A stretch of DNA of 64,000 nt from Myxococcales bacterium 68-20 (GCA_001899635.1 MKVQ01000002.1:1-64000), one strand, 5' to 3'. Positions 9,665-20,031 are shown, counted from the stretch's first letter. Notes: a model not told the origin generated them from the letters alone. Numbers and translations: made by a program.

Positions 9665-10857
9665 TTCTTCCGCCCCTTGCGCTTGGCCGTCGCACCGCGA
9701 GCCTGTGGGACGTCGATCACGGCGTCGACGCCCGCTCCCAGCACGAGTCGGCTCCGCGCGGCTTCAATGGCGCGGTGCAGGCGTTCTTCAAGCACCTTCC
9801 GAGGCGGAAGCTCGGTCAGGTACTCGGCAACGTGAATGCCGCGCGTGCCGAGATCCAAGTACTCGACGGTCTCCCTCTTCTTGCCCGCGCAGAGGATGAT
9901 GCCGAGTGGCGGCTGCTCGGAGGGCTGACGCTCGTGCCTGTCGAGCCAGCGCAGGTACAGCTCCATCTGCCCTGAATCGGCGGGCTTGAAGTCGCCGATC
10001 TTCAGTTCGATGGCGACGAGCCGTTGCATGCGCCGGTGGAAGAACAGGAGATCGAGGTAGTAGTCGTCGCTGTCGAGAGTGATGCGCTTCTGCCGCTCGA
10101 CGAAGGCGAAGCCAGCGCCCAGTTCGAGGAGGAAGCGCTCGATCTCCCGGAGGATCGCCGACTCGAGGTCCTTCTCGCTGTAGGTGTCCGCGAGCCCCAG
10201 GAAGGGCAGCATGTACGGATCGCGGAAGACGAGTGACGGAGAAAGCTCACCCTTCTCACGCAGCGCCGAGAGCTCCTTGCGGATCAGCGCCTCCGGCTTC
10301 TTCGACAACGCCGTGCGCTCGAAGAGCATGCTGCCGATGCGGTCGCTGAGGTCGCGTGTCGACCATCCCTCGACGCGACACATCTCGGCGTAGAAAGAGC
10401 GCTTCAGCTCGTTGTCCACGTAGCTGAGCTGCTTGAAGTGAGTCCAGGTCAACTGTCTCCGCAGCGCGGAGACAATCGCTGGGTCGGGGAACGCCTGAGC
10501 GAAGCGGACCATGTGCCGCAGGCTCTTCTCGTCGAAGCCGCTCCCGTACTGGGCCGCCAGTTCCCTTCCCGCCTCGAGGACGATCCGCGCCCCATAGGCG
10601 GCGCGGCGCTCCTCGAGTACCTCGCGGTGGACGCGGACGCCTACCTGCCAGTGCAGGGTAACGAGCGACGTGTTCGCGACGACGGCGACCTGCTTGCGAG
10701 CCGCCTCGATCATCGCTCCGACGTCGCGCACGAGCGCCGACACGTCGACCTCGGCCGGCATCTCCGACTTGGCTGGCCCGACGATCGCGCCGGATTGTCT
10801 CCGCGGTGCGGAGACCTTCTTCGGGCGCGCCTTGCGCAGCTTCCTCGCCGAGCTCAT
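9661..10857 (-). CDS. DUF1016 (YhcG-type) PD-(D/E)XK nuclease
   Basis: A 398-aa protein; its ATG overlaps the upstream stop as ATGA. It has the two halves of the YhcG family: an N-terminal winged-helix region (residues about 35-190, including HWQVGVRVHREVL and LRHMVRFAQAFPD) and a C-terminal Holliday-junction-resolvase-like nuclease (about 200-360) with YYLDLLFFHRRM and LVAIELKIGDFKP giving the catalytic D and E-x-K. A basic tail follows. YhcG proteins often sit inside type I restriction loci and mobile elements. Here it lies between an SMC-like ATPase and an HNH gene, both overlapping by 4 bp, so the three products are probably made in fixed ratio. Confidence 0.9.
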   Translation of the reverse strand: MSSARKLRKARPKKVSAPRRQSGAIVGPAKSEMPAEVDVSALVRDVGAMIEAARKQVAVVANTSLVTLHWQVGVRVHREVLEERRAAYGARIVLEAGRELAAQYGSGFDEKSLRHMVRFAQAFPDPAIVSALRRQLTWTHFKQLSYVDNELKRSFYAEMCRVEGWSTRDLSDRIGSMLFERTALSKKPEALIRKELSALREKGELSPSLVFRDPYMLPFLGLADTYSEKDLESAILREIERFLLELGAGFAFVERQKRITLDSDDYYLDLLFFHRRMQRLVAIELKIGDFKPADSGQMELYLRWLDRHERQPSEQPPLGIILCAGKKRETVEYLDLGTRGIHVAEYLTELPPRKVLEERLHRAIEAARSRLVLGAGVDAVIDVPQARGATAKRKGRKK

Positions 10858-12848
10858 GGCCCGTCGTCCTCTTCGGCGGCGCGCGCCGACGGGGTGGCGC
10901 GGGCGAGCAAGTTCTCGATGCGGCGCTTGAGCAATAGATCATCGTCGCTCGCGTGCGAGAGCTTCAGAATACGCGTCGGCGGCTCCCGAAGGGGCTCCGG
11001 TGGCGGCGTGGTCGTCGTGAGGATCACCTGAAGGCGAGGCTCCACCGTGCAGACTTCGTCCACGAGTTTCAGGAAGCGATCGTAGAGATGCGGGCTCATC
11101 TCACGCTCTCGCGGGCAGTCGAAGATCAGGAGCCCTGGATGAGCCCCGCCGCCATCGACGCCATCGACGCCATCGACGCCGTCGGCCGCGCACGCAAGAT
11201 CGCCGAGCAGGATCTCCAGCACCGTGTACGCGTCGCCATCAGCACGGAGCATGTGGAACGGACGCTTCTCGTCTGCAGGCACGTAGCGCCCGAGCGCGCC
11301 GAAGACCTCGGCGAGATTGGCGAACCGCGCGTTCACCTGCCGCTCGCGGTCGGAGACCTGCTGCTGTGCGGAGACCTTCGCGCCTTTGGCGCGTTCAAGC
11401 TTCTTCTCGAGATCGACCACGCTGATGCGGGCCGAACGCACCGTCTCCGTCTCGGGCGCCCTCTGGTTCTCCTGCCACTCGGCAAGCGTCTTCCGAACCG
11501 AATCACCCTCGCCGAGCTGACGTAGTCGCTTCTCGATGGACTCGTTCAGCTTCGACTTGCGATCCGTCTTCTGCTGCTGAGCCGTTGTGAGGTCGGAGAG
11601 GACCTTCGCCTCCGTCTCGTACTTGGTCTTGTCCGACGCCTCGCGTTCCTCGTGCTCCTCGACGGACTTCTTGAGTACGCCGATCTCCTTCTGGGCCGAG
11701 AAGCTGACCGTACCACGCTGCTTCTGAACGTAGCTGCACTCGCTATAGGAGACGCCACCGTGAGGGCAGCTCCCGACCAACTGCAGGAGCTTGTCGCGGC
11801 GCTCGCGGACGTCGGTGAGCGCCTTGTCGTCCTTGTTCCGATGGGCGATGGCCTCGTCCCATCGGCTCTTCGCCAACTCGACGAGGGGCGTCTGCATCTT
11901 GATGTCCGCGGCGAGCTCGATGAGCTCGCCGTCCAGGACCGCGATCGCCGCGCGCTCTTCGTCATTCTTCGCCTCGATCTTGCGGGTCTTCCGTTCGATC
12001 TCCTGCTCGACCGAGTCCGCGAAGAGATCCTCCCTGACCATCTGCAACGACTTGCTGACGCCCGCCCACGCGCGGAGCTGTGTCTCGACGATCGCGCGCG
12101 TGTTCGTGCCACGCTGCTCCTCGGCCCGTAGCGTGTCGCGTGCTGTCGTCAACTCGGTCTTGATGCTCGCGACCGTGGACTCGGCCTTCGCTTCGGCATC
12201 ACTGAGCACGCGGAGAATCAGCCGCGCCAAAGCGGGCGGGTCCTTGACCTTGCGGTGCAGGCCGGTCCCGTCGTCGTTGCGCCACTCGAAGTACTGGCGC
12301 AGGCCCAGCGCCTGGTCCCGAGCGAGCCAACACAGCACGTGCCGCCACTCGACGGGTTGGCCCGTCACGGGCAACGCGCGGGTCGACATGTGCTGCAAGC
12401 AAGCTTGCTCGCCGAGCAACTCTACATAGGTCGAGAAGTCGATTGCTTGAGCCTTCGCGTCCTCCTCGAAGAGGGCCTCCACCGTAGCTCCCCTCAGCGC
12501 GAAGCTCAGCGAGCCGAAGGACCGGAACACCGCAAAGCGTTCGACGCCAACGACCACCTCGGCGGCGATGCCTCCGCTGCCGTAGTACTCGGCGAGGTGG
12601 CTGCGCATCGTCTTGACCGCTGCGCCGTCGTCGCCAAGCACGGCGCGGAGCATGAGCGAGAACGTGCTCTTGCCGACGCCGTGGCCGGCACGCTGCACCT
12701 CCGTTGCGCCGTCGCTGGCTGCCAGCTCCTCGGCCCAGACGATGTTCAGCCCCGCCTGCAGTGGAACGTCGCGGATGAACGTGAGCGGCGAGCGCGACTC
12801 GACGATCACGAGACGTTCGACGCGAAGACGCGGGGCTCCTTCGGTCAT
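10854..12848 (-). CDS. SMC/Rad50-like ATPase with central Cys pair
   Basis: A 664-aa protein. Walker A GHGVGKST lies at residues 55-62, and near residue 570 a Walker B strand GLLIFDCPRE is followed by VILTTTT, the head pieces of an SMC/RecN-type ATPase. Charged, heptad-like coiled coil fills about 215-350 and 385-510. Between them, C361 (in SCPHGG) and C371 (in SECSYV) sit at the turn, where Rad50 has its zinc hook. Start and stop overlap the neighbours by 4 bp each (ATGA). Such ATPases pair with nucleases; the next two genes are nucleases. It is not part of described DISARM cores. A run of VDG repeats before the Walker B is coded by a 9-bp tandem repeat. Confidence 0.8.
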   Translation of the reverse strand: MTEGAPRLRVERLVIVESRSPLTFIRDVPLQAGLNIVWAEELAASDGATEVQRAGHGVGKSTFSLMLRAVLGDDGAAVKTMRSHLAEYYGSGGIAAEVVVGVERFAVFRSFGSLSFALRGATVEALFEEDAKAQAIDFSTYVELLGEQACLQHMSTRALPVTGQPVEWRHVLCWLARDQALGLRQYFEWRNDDGTGLHRKVKDPPALARLILRVLSDAEAKAESTVASIKTELTTARDTLRAEEQRGTNTRAIVETQLRAWAGVSKSLQMVREDLFADSVEQEIERKTRKIEAKNDEERAAIAVLDGELIELAADIKMQTPLVELAKSRWDEAIAHRNKDDKALTDVRERRDKLLQLVGSCPHGGVSYSECSYVQKQRGTVSFSAQKEIGVLKKSVEEHEEREASDKTKYETEAKVLSDLTTAQQQKTDRKSKLNESIEKRLRQLGEGDSVRKTLAEWQENQRAPETETVRSARISVVDLEKKLERAKGAKVSAQQQVSDRERQVNARFANLAEVFGALGRYVPADEKRPFHMLRADGDAYTVLEILLGDLACAADGVDGVDGVDGGGAHPGLLIFDCPREREMSPHLYDRFLKLVDEVCTVEPRLQVILTTTTPPPEPLREPPTRILKLSHASDDDLLLKRRIENLLARATPSARAAEEDDGP
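11151..11177. repeat. 9-bp tandem repeat inside the SMC-like ATPase gene
   Basis: Three exact copies of GCCATCGAC (11151-11159, 11160-11168, 11169-11177), read on the minus strand as Val-Asp-Gly repeats followed by Gly-Gly. They precede the Walker B strand and form a flexible, acidic loop. Length variation here would keep the frame. Confidence 0.9.
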
Positions 12849-15800
12849 GCGCGCTTCGCCTTCCGGGTCGGAACCTTCTCGACGGCGGGCGTCATTGAAG
12901 CACCCGCCTCAGCTTGCTTGAGCCCGGCCCGCATCAGGCTGGCGAGCTTGGCGAGCGTCGGTGTCTGCGGGAGCCAGTTCGGGATGGTGCTGCCCGCACG
13001 CAGTCGCACGAGACCCTTCGCGTCGCGCGTGATGGCCTTCTCGTTCTCGAGCGCCTGGAGCAGCTTCGGGGCGTCGCTGGCGCCCTGCGCGAGGAGCGGG
13101 TCCGACTCGCGGACTCGCTCGAAGTCCGCGAGCGCCGCGCCCTGGAGCCCGGTGGCCGCGTGCTTCGCGTCTTCGAGCCAGAGGAGCGCCCTGGAGAGCG
13201 TCCCCTGGGAGATGCCCGCGTCTCCGCTCCGGCGGATCAACGTAAAGAGAAGGCCCATGCGGAGCGCTTCGGCGTAGTCCTTGGGCGTGCCGTCGGAAGC
13301 AAAGACGCCGTGGCTCGCACCCGAAGCAGCAGGCAGCGGGTCGAGCGGTGTCCGGTACGGCTTGCCGGTCTGAATGGACTTCGCGAGCGCGTCGTAGGTC
13401 TCGAGGATGACGCGCTTGGTGCGATACTCGCCGTGGGCCTTCTCGTCGTTCTTGCGAACGACCGGAAAGCTATCCATGACGTAGTCAACATCGTCGCGTG
13501 CGAGTCCGTAAAGGTGGAAGAACGCGGCATCGAGTTCGCAGCGAAGCTGAAAGCGGCGGTCGGGGGCCCACCGGAACGGAGTTCCGGCGTAGCCAACTTC
13601 ACGCGCGAACGGTTCGAGGGCCCATTCGGTGTATGTGAGCTCGAGAACGCGAGGATGAATCCACTCGTGGAGTGTGGTGCCGAGGAATGGCGAAGAAACT
13701 GAGAAGAGCGATCTCGAGACAAGCGGTAGCTGCTCGAAGACAAACTTGTTGAGATGGGTGCCACCGACCTTCTGCCTCGCAATGAAGTCGAACGCGAAGC
13801 TGTTGAGCATGGCTAGGACGCTGGAGACCAGTGGAACCTGTTCTGGCGCCGGCATGAGGAGCCAGGCTGTGTGAGCCACTGCGAGTGACGGCACGACGCT
13901 CGCAATCACTGTGCGCTCGTCGGTTGATCGGGCAATGTCGCGCCAGCAGAGGATCCATGGGTGCGGCCACACCGACTCATAGCGAGCCACAATGCTTTCG
14001 GTTGGAAACAGGTAACGGGGCTGAATCCCCATCGATGGGTCGATTCGCTCGGCGTCCGTGAGGGCCCGGTCATCGTCACCATCGTGCGTGAGCCATCGAT
14101 GATCGAACTGGTGGAAGTACTTTCCCTCGTAGAGAGGTGAGAGGTCTTCGTCTGGGCCGGTGCGCTTCCTGAACTCACCAGAGGCACGCCCGACATCCAG
14201 AGGGAATCTTGGCGAGAGCTGCCAGTCAGAATCAACTACCGTTTTGCAGCGCCGGTAGATCTGCATGGTGAGCGTCGCATCCCGCCGCGTCCGAAAGATG
14301 GGACAGGTCTTGCTGCTCGGATTGACAAGAGCAAGGTCGTCGGCCGAAAGCGTAAAGCGGCGCTCTTGAAGCAAGAGGTCTGCGGGGCTGCGCGAGAAGA
14401 ACTGGAGCACAGCGGACTGGGTATTGCCCGTCCGGTCGACAACCAACAACACAAACTTGAATGCGTGATGTACGGCAGGAAATATCTTGTCTTCGTTCTC
14501 GAAGTGAAGAACGGCTGCGAGTTCGCGCCCCGCAACGAGCGCCTGAAAGAAGAACTTCGTCGAATCGTCAGACACAAGCCCTGCTGGGAGGATCTGTCCA
14601 ATTCGTGCACGCGGACTCGCTGATGCTCTGGCGCGCTCCGCAAAGAGCGCGAACAGGTTCACCCTGCCCACGCCACAGAGCGGATAGCCTCCGCTGCCGA
14701 TCACGAATGCGTTGAATCCTTCGACTGTTCGTAAGGTGTCGACGAAAGCTCGATACAGGTCGGGATTCGATTGAGCCAGGCCGTCGATGAGCGTCTTGCG
14801 CTCCGCGGAATTCTCGGCTTCTGCAATCTCCGGTGCGGACGCGGCGAAGAACTCCTTTTCGATGAGTCGAAGCGCTTCCCACGGCGGGTTGCCGAGGACG
14901 ACGTCGAAGCCTCCCTTGGAGAAGACCTGCGGGAACTGCAGATGCCAGTGAAAGAAGCAGTACTGCTCGGCGAGCTTCCTCACGACCTTCACCATGGCCG
15001 CCTGTGAGAGCGAGAGCTGCTCGTCACCGTCGAGGTCGCGCCACACCTCGTTCGTCGGCGCCAGATCGCTCATCTCCCCAGGCTGCTTCGGCCACACGAA
15101 AGCAGCGCACCACGCGTCGGCGCGGAGCTTCTGATGCCGATAGGCAGACGACCCAACGATTCCCTCCCAGTGGTCCTCCTTGTGCTGGACGGCGGCAAGC
15201 GTCTCATCCGACTCGGCATCGAGAGCGACGACTTCCCTCTCGACGACCGCTTCTGCGATGGTCTTGTCCAGGAGGAAGTTGAAGCCCTGCTGTTCCTTCA
15301 CCGCATGCAGCTTGTTCCGCTTCTTGAGCGCGCTCGCCGCCTTCTTGTCGTCCCCCTCGATGGGATCCCACGCGGCGTCGGGGATGCCCTTAGCCATCAG
15401 CTCCGGCGTCGTGCCGAGGAGCGCGTTCCCGTGCTGGATGTGCGAGTTGAGGAACGTGAGCGGAAGGCCCGGCTCGACGGCCTCCATCCACAGGCCGACC
15501 TTGCACAGTTCGACGGCCATCGGGTTCAGGTCGACGCCGAAGATGCAGCGACCGACAACCTGCCGGAGCGCGTGCCGGTACTCGGCGGCCGAGGGCGTAC
15601 CGTTCGCCTGCAGGCGCGCCACGTGCGCCGCGAGCCTGCGTGCTGCCGCGAGGAGGAAGTGCCCTGAGCCACACGCGGGATCGACGATGGAGAGCCCGAG
15701 CAGAGCCTCGACGACCTTGCCCGGGTGCTTTGCGATGGTGTCGGCGATGACGGGCTCGAGCGCGCTGTCGAGCAGCACCTGCACGAGGCTGTCGGGCGTG

Positions 15801-17200
15801 TAGTAGCTGCCCGTCGTCTTGCGCGCGTTACCCTTGGTCTCGCCGCCGGTGGCGAAGGCGAACTGCCGCCCGTCCTTGGCGATCTGCGGGACGAGCTCGA
15901 GGAGGCTCTCGTAGACCGAACCCAACTCCTCGGGCCCCATGTCGCGCCAGTTCACGCGCGAAAGGCCGCCGTTCTCGCGGAGCCAGGCGAGCTTGAACAC
16001 GGCCAGCAGCAGCGCGCGGTTCTCGAGTTTCGCCCCGTCGAGCGTCGGGCACTGGTTCACGGCGAAGATGCCCGCGAGCGCCGGGAGCCCGAGGCGCGGC
16101 TCGCCCGAAGCGAGGCCACGGCACACGACCTTGGTCGCGTCCCAGAGATCGGAGAAGCGGTCGTGGGCACTGCGCTTCACGGAGCGCTCGCGAAGACGGC
16201 GGATGCCGTAGCCGTTGGCGTAGAGCGCCTTGATTGTCTCTCCCGTGCCCTCGGGATGGAGTAGCCCGCGCTCCTCGACCGTGAGGAGGAAGATGAGCCG
16301 GTAGACCAGCCGGAGGAGCTGGTTGAAGTAGTCCTTCGCCGACAGCGTGCCGTTCTGCAATTCGACGCGCAGCACAGCGTTCTCGGTGTGGGAGAGGAAG
16401 CCCTGCCCCAGGGCGACGAGCGCATCCTCGACGCCACGGCGCAGGTGTTCGCGGGCGCGCGTACCCTCTTCGCGGCCGGCATTGCGCCACACTTCGAGCG
16501 CGCATTCGGTGACCGGCTGGCCCTCGCGGCCGAAGCGCGTCTCGTGGCAGAGCAGCCAGAGCGCGGCGAAGTCGGCGTAGCGCTCTTCCGTGAAGATGCG
16601 CTCGAGGTCCGCCTCGATCCACGCGGGGCGCGTGAGGCTCGCGTTGTCGCGGACGATGCGCAACGAGACGCCGTCGCTGACGATGCCCCATAGCGCGCCC
16701 TCCTGAGCGTTCAGGTATTCCTGCGCGAGGCCGAAGGCGCTCCGTCTGCGGACTCCGTCGCCGAACACCGAGGCGAGCGTGTCGAGTCCGGTGTCGGCAG
16801 GAGCAACGACGACGGGCACGCGACCACCGAGGGCCGCGCGTCCGATCGGATACGAGCGCTCCGCGAGGACGGCCGGCTCCACTTGCCTGAGCGATGCGAA
16901 GCCGAACGCATCGCGAAGCAGCGCGAGCCCGAAGCGCTCTGCGGTGGCCGTCGGATCGGCCTTCGCCTCGCGGCCCAACTTGAAGTCGGCCCAGTGCGCC
17001 TGTGCGATGCGCCAGTACCGCCCGATCTCGTCGCGGAGGTTGAGTCCTTTGGGTACGCGGTAGTCGGCCTCGGCCTGGGTGTCCGCCTGAAGCTGGGCGA
17101 CTTTGGAGAGCCACTCGGGTGAGAGGAGTCCGCCCTCGATGGCGAGGGCTTCGAAGGCGAGCTGAGCTTCTCGGGCTCGGGTCTTTCGCTTTGCAGCCAT
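12845..17200 (-). CDS. Eco57I-type N6-adenine DNA methyltransferase (DISARM class 1 methylase-like)
   Basis: A 1451-aa protein. The open frame continues upstream, but the ATG at 17200 lies 2 bp after the helicase stop and begins MAAKRKTRAREAQLAFEA, so it is the natural start. SAM-binding motif I is DPACGSG (residues 507-513), preceded by TTGSYYTPDSLV; the catalytic motif IV is NPPW (about 771-774) within a DVVLGNPPW strand. A target-recognition-like C-terminal half reaches 1451. Length and motifs match the large PglX/DrmMI-type adenine methylases of BREX and DISARM. Presence next to a DrmD-like helicase favours DISARM. It would mark host DNA as self. It has no fused nuclease motif that I can see. 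Confidence 0.9.
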   Translation of the reverse strand: MAAKRKTRAREAQLAFEALAIEGGLLSPEWLSKVAQLQADTQAEADYRVPKGLNLRDEIGRYWRIAQAHWADFKLGREAKADPTATAERFGLALLRDAFGFASLRQVEPAVLAERSYPIGRAALGGRVPVVVAPADTGLDTLASVFGDGVRRRSAFGLAQEYLNAQEGALWGIVSDGVSLRIVRDNASLTRPAWIEADLERIFTEERYADFAALWLLCHETRFGREGQPVTECALEVWRNAGREEGTRAREHLRRGVEDALVALGQGFLSHTENAVLRVELQNGTLSAKDYFNQLLRLVYRLIFLLTVEERGLLHPEGTGETIKALYANGYGIRRLRERSVKRSAHDRFSDLWDATKVVCRGLASGEPRLGLPALAGIFAVNQCPTLDGAKLENRALLLAVFKLAWLRENGGLSRVNWRDMGPEELGSVYESLLELVPQIAKDGRQFAFATGGETKGNARKTTGSYYTPDSLVQVLLDSALEPVIADTIAKHPGKVVEALLGLSIVDPACGSGHFLLAAARRLAAHVARLQANGTPSAAEYRHALRQVVGRCIFGVDLNPMAVELCKVGLWMEAVEPGLPLTFLNSHIQHGNALLGTTPELMAKGIPDAAWDPIEGDDKKAASALKKRNKLHAVKEQQGFNFLLDKTIAEAVVEREVVALDAESDETLAAVQHKEDHWEGIVGSSAYRHQKLRADAWCAAFVWPKQPGEMSDLAPTNEVWRDLDGDEQLSLSQAAMVKVVRKLAEQYCFFHWHLQFPQVFSKGGFDVVLGNPPWEALRLIEKEFFAASAPEIAEAENSAERKTLIDGLAQSNPDLYRAFVDTLRTVEGFNAFVIGSGGYPLCGVGRVNLFALFAERARASASPRARIGQILPAGLVSDDSTKFFFQALVAGRELAAVLHFENEDKIFPAVHHAFKFVLLVVDRTGNTQSAVLQFFSRSPADLLLQERRFTLSADDLALVNPSSKTCPIFRTRRDATLTMQIYRRCKTVVDSDWQLSPRFPLDVGRASGEFRKRTGPDEDLSPLYEGKYFHQFDHRWLTHDGDDDRALTDAERIDPSMGIQPRYLFPTESIVARYESVWPHPWILCWRDIARSTDERTVIASVVPSLAVAHTAWLLMPAPEQVPLVSSVLAMLNSFAFDFIARQKVGGTHLNKFVFEQLPLVSRSLFSVSSPFLGTTLHEWIHPRVLELTYTEWALEPFAREVGYAGTPFRWAPDRRFQLRCELDAAFFHLYGLARDDVDYVMDSFPVVRKNDEKAHGEYRTKRVILETYDALAKSIQTGKPYRTPLDPLPAASGASHGVFASDGTPKDYAEALRMGLLFTLIRRSGDAGISQGTLSRALLWLEDAKHAATGLQGAALADFERVRESDPLLAQGASDAPKLLQALENEKAITRDAKGLVRLRAGSTIPNWLPQTPTLAKLASLMRAGLKQAEAGASMTPAVEKVPTRKAKRA

Positions 17201-17202
17201 GT

Positions 17203-20031
17203 TCAGTTCACCTTCGGCATCAGGACGAAGAGCCCGATGATGTCCGCAGGGAGAAGCGCCTTCACGCTGTAGCGACCGAGGGCCTCGGCTGCCTCGCGTA
17301 CGCGGCGATGATCGGCGAGGAGCGCCTGTGCCCGCCGCTCGGCGAACGCATTCAGCTCCGGCAAGCGGGTCTCGAACTGCCCGAGCGCCTGCGTGACTGC
17401 ACGATCGCGCACGTGTGGCGGTGGGTCGGAGACAGGAATCGGAGAGAGGAGCGCGAGCGCATCGGTGCCCTCGATCGGACTCTGATCGCCGCCCCACGCG
17501 ATGGCAGTCGCCTCTTCGACGAGGAGCGTCGTCGCTTGCGAGCCGCGCTGGGACGTGAGCTGGTGACGTAGTCGCACGAGCGCCACGACCGTGCGCGCCT
17601 TGATGCCATCAGCCACCCAGCAGCCAACACGCCCGAGCGCGCCCGGATCGTCTACGTCGGCGAGCGCGACTCCGCCGAGCGTGCGTTCAAGCATCGTCTC
17701 GGCGAGCACGGAGACGAGCGGGTGGCTCCGCTGCACGGGGCGGCAGCGAGCTGCGGGTGGATATTCGAAGTCGATGTGGAGCGAGCCCTCGAGCCCCTCC
17801 ACTTCGAGCCGCTCGCGTACGTCCTCGGGAAGCGCGGTGAGCGGCGTCTTGAAGCCACGGCGCCCGGAGGTGCCCACGGGCTCCAGCGCGCCCCCCAGGC
17901 GTGCCAGGGCGCGCCCGGTGAAGCGCTGGACGTCCTCTTTGCCGCCGAGCGCAGCAAGGGACTTCTTCCACTCGGGCAGCACGTCTTCGGGCTTGAGGCG
18001 GCGCTGCGCGAAGACGGTGCGGTTCTTCTTCGCCTTCTCGGCGGCGTCGAGCCAGCGCGTCTCGATGACTTTGGCCTCCTCGAGATCGATGAAGGAGAAG
18101 GTTCGTTGCCGCTTTTCTTCCCGCTCCCGCTCGCGAAGTAGGACGGCCTTCATCAGCGCTTGGCTGAGCGTGTGCCCGTCGTCGGGCAGCGGGACGGGCA
18201 CGCCCAGCTCCTCGCGGATCTTGTCGGCCTTCTTGAGGATGACCTCGAGCACCGCGCCGTCGACCGGGTTATTCGCGCCGTAGAGCAAGGTGGCGCGCAC
18301 CACGCCACTCTTCTGCCCGAAGCGATCGACGCGCCCTTCGCGCTGCTCGTGGCGCGTGGGGTTCCACGAGAGGTCGTAGTGAATGACCGCGTCGAAGTGG
18401 TCCTGCAGGTTCACGCCCTCGGAGAGACAGTCGGTGGCCACCAGGATGCGTCGCTCGGCGTCTCCGAGTAGCTCGACCTTCTCCGTGCGCTCGTCCGAGG
18501 TCAGCTCGCCCGTGACGACGCCGACCGTGACGTTCTTCACCTTCGAGGTGAGGTGCTGCCCGAGGTAGTGCGCGGTCGCGATGTACCGACAGAAGATGAC
18601 CGGGTTGAACCCTTCCTTGACGAGCTCGGCGACGTGGTCAGTGAGAACCTTGAGCTTCGGATCTCCGGCCTGTCCCGCGAGCTCCTCGGCCTGCGTGATG
18701 AGCGCCGCAAGCGCGGAGTCATCGGACGCCGCAGGCGGCTCCACGTCGTCGTCAGGGAGCGCGTCGGCGGCACCGTCGAACACGCGCGCTTCGACGTCGT
18801 CCTCGGCGACCTCCTCTTCGAGTCCCGCGCGGGTGCGCAGCGCCTGAACGGCGGCCGCAGGACTCGATGCCACGCAGCGCATGAGGGCAAGGGTGCCCCA
18901 GAAGTTGAGGCGCTGCCTCTTCGTATCCTCGCCCGCAGACGCGACGACGGACGCGCAGTAGTCGAGAACTGCGTCGAAGAAGCGCTCCCACGCGCCGGTA
19001 AGCTTGTAGGTCAGCTCCTTGGTCTCGCGGCGCGGGAAGATGTTGCCTTCCTTCCACTCGGCGATGTCGGGCCGACGGCGCTGGACGAAGTGGGCAGCAA
19101 GCCGATCGCGGAGCTTCTTGTGGTCGTCGCCCGACGCGCTCGCCAGCGCAGCAAAGTCGGGATGCAAGAGGCCAAGCAGCCGAAAGTAGGCGTCCTCGTC
19201 ACCACTGTGCGGCGTCGCGGTGAGCATCACGAGGTGGCGCGCCTTCTCGCTGACGAGCCCCTTCAAGAGCTCGTAGCGCTGGTGGCGGCCCTGGCCCGTG
19301 GACGCGCACGTGTGCGCCTCGTCGACGATGACCAGCTCTGGGCACGCACGGAGGAACTCCGCGCGACGCCGCTCGCTCTTGATGTAGTCGAGGCTGACGA
19401 CCGTGTGCGGGTGCGTCGTGAAGATGCTCTCGCTCGGAGGGAGGTTGCGCTCGAGGCGCGCGGCGCTCGCGGCCGTGACCGCGACAGGCCGGAGGTGGAA
19501 GCGCCCTTCGAGCTCGGTCACCCACTGGTCGACAAGGTGCGGCGGGCAGAGGACGGCGAACCGCTGGACGTCGCCACGATCGAGCAGCTCACGCGCGATG
19601 AGCGCCGCTTCGATGGTCTTGCCGATGCCGACGTCGTCGGCGATCAACAGCCGGACCGGATCGAGCTTGAGCGCCATGAGTAGCGGGACAAGCTGGTAGG
19701 CGCGCGGCTCGATGGCGATCTGCCCGAAGCTACGGAAGGGTCCGGCGCCACGACGGAGCGACAAGACGAGGGCGTCGCGCAGGAGAAGCGCTGCGTCGTG
19801 GCCCGCCTTCTGCGTGGGCTCGGGCTTCGGGAAGGAGGCGTCAGCGACCGGCACCGTCTCGAGCGCGAGGTGGATGAAGGTCTGGTCCTCCTCCGAGCCC
19901 GACACCGGGCGGACGCGAAGCACCTCCGCGTCGCTGCCGGACAGCACGATCCACTCGCGGCCGCGTGCACGAACAAGACTCCCTGGACTCCAGCGCGTCC
20001 CCGAGGGCGGCGCCGACGTCGTTTCCGTCAT
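17203..20031 (-). CDS. drmD: SNF2/HepA-family helicase, DrmD-like
   Basis: A 942-aa protein; the ATG at 20031 follows the upstream stop by 2 bp. Motif I is DDVGIGKT (132-139), motif II DEAH (236-239), motif III LTATPHSGDEDAYF. In the C-terminal lobe SEGVNLQDHFDAVIHYD and WNPTRHEQREGRVDRFGQ are motifs V and VI, the signature of RapA/HepA-type SNF2 ATPases. Class 1 DISARM is defined by such a helicase (DrmD) next to an adenine methylase, and that is the arrangement here. It probably translocates on double-stranded DNA. The name is given by family and context; sequence search was not possible. Confidence 0.85.
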   Translation of the reverse strand: MTETTSAPPSGTRWSPGSLVRARGREWIVLSGSDAEVLRVRPVSGSEEDQTFIHLALETVPVADASFPKPEPTQKAGHDAALLLRDALVLSLRRGAGPFRSFGQIAIEPRAYQLVPLLMALKLDPVRLLIADDVGIGKTIEAALIARELLDRGDVQRFAVLCPPHLVDQWVTELEGRFHLRPVAVTAASAARLERNLPPSESIFTTHPHTVVSLDYIKSERRRAEFLRACPELVIVDEAHTCASTGQGRHQRYELLKGLVSEKARHLVMLTATPHSGDEDAYFRLLGLLHPDFAALASASGDDHKKLRDRLAAHFVQRRRPDIAEWKEGNIFPRRETKELTYKLTGAWERFFDAVLDYCASVVASAGEDTKRQRLNFWGTLALMRCVASSPAAAVQALRTRAGLEEEVAEDDVEARVFDGAADALPDDDVEPPAASDDSALAALITQAEELAGQAGDPKLKVLTDHVAELVKEGFNPVIFCRYIATAHYLGQHLTSKVKNVTVGVVTGELTSDERTEKVELLGDAERRILVATDCLSEGVNLQDHFDAVIHYDLSWNPTRHEQREGRVDRFGQKSGVVRATLLYGANNPVDGAVLEVILKKADKIREELGVPVPLPDDGHTLSQALMKAVLLREREREEKRQRTFSFIDLEEAKVIETRWLDAAEKAKKNRTVFAQRRLKPEDVLPEWKKSLAALGGKEDVQRFTGRALARLGGALEPVGTSGRRGFKTPLTALPEDVRERLEVEGLEGSLHIDFEYPPAARCRPVQRSHPLVSVLAETMLERTLGGVALADVDDPGALGRVGCWVADGIKARTVVALVRLRHQLTSQRGSQATTLLVEEATAIAWGGDQSPIEGTDALALLSPIPVSDPPPHVRDRAVTQALGQFETRLPELNAFAERRAQALLADHRRVREAAEALGRYSVKALLPADIIGLFVLMPKVN

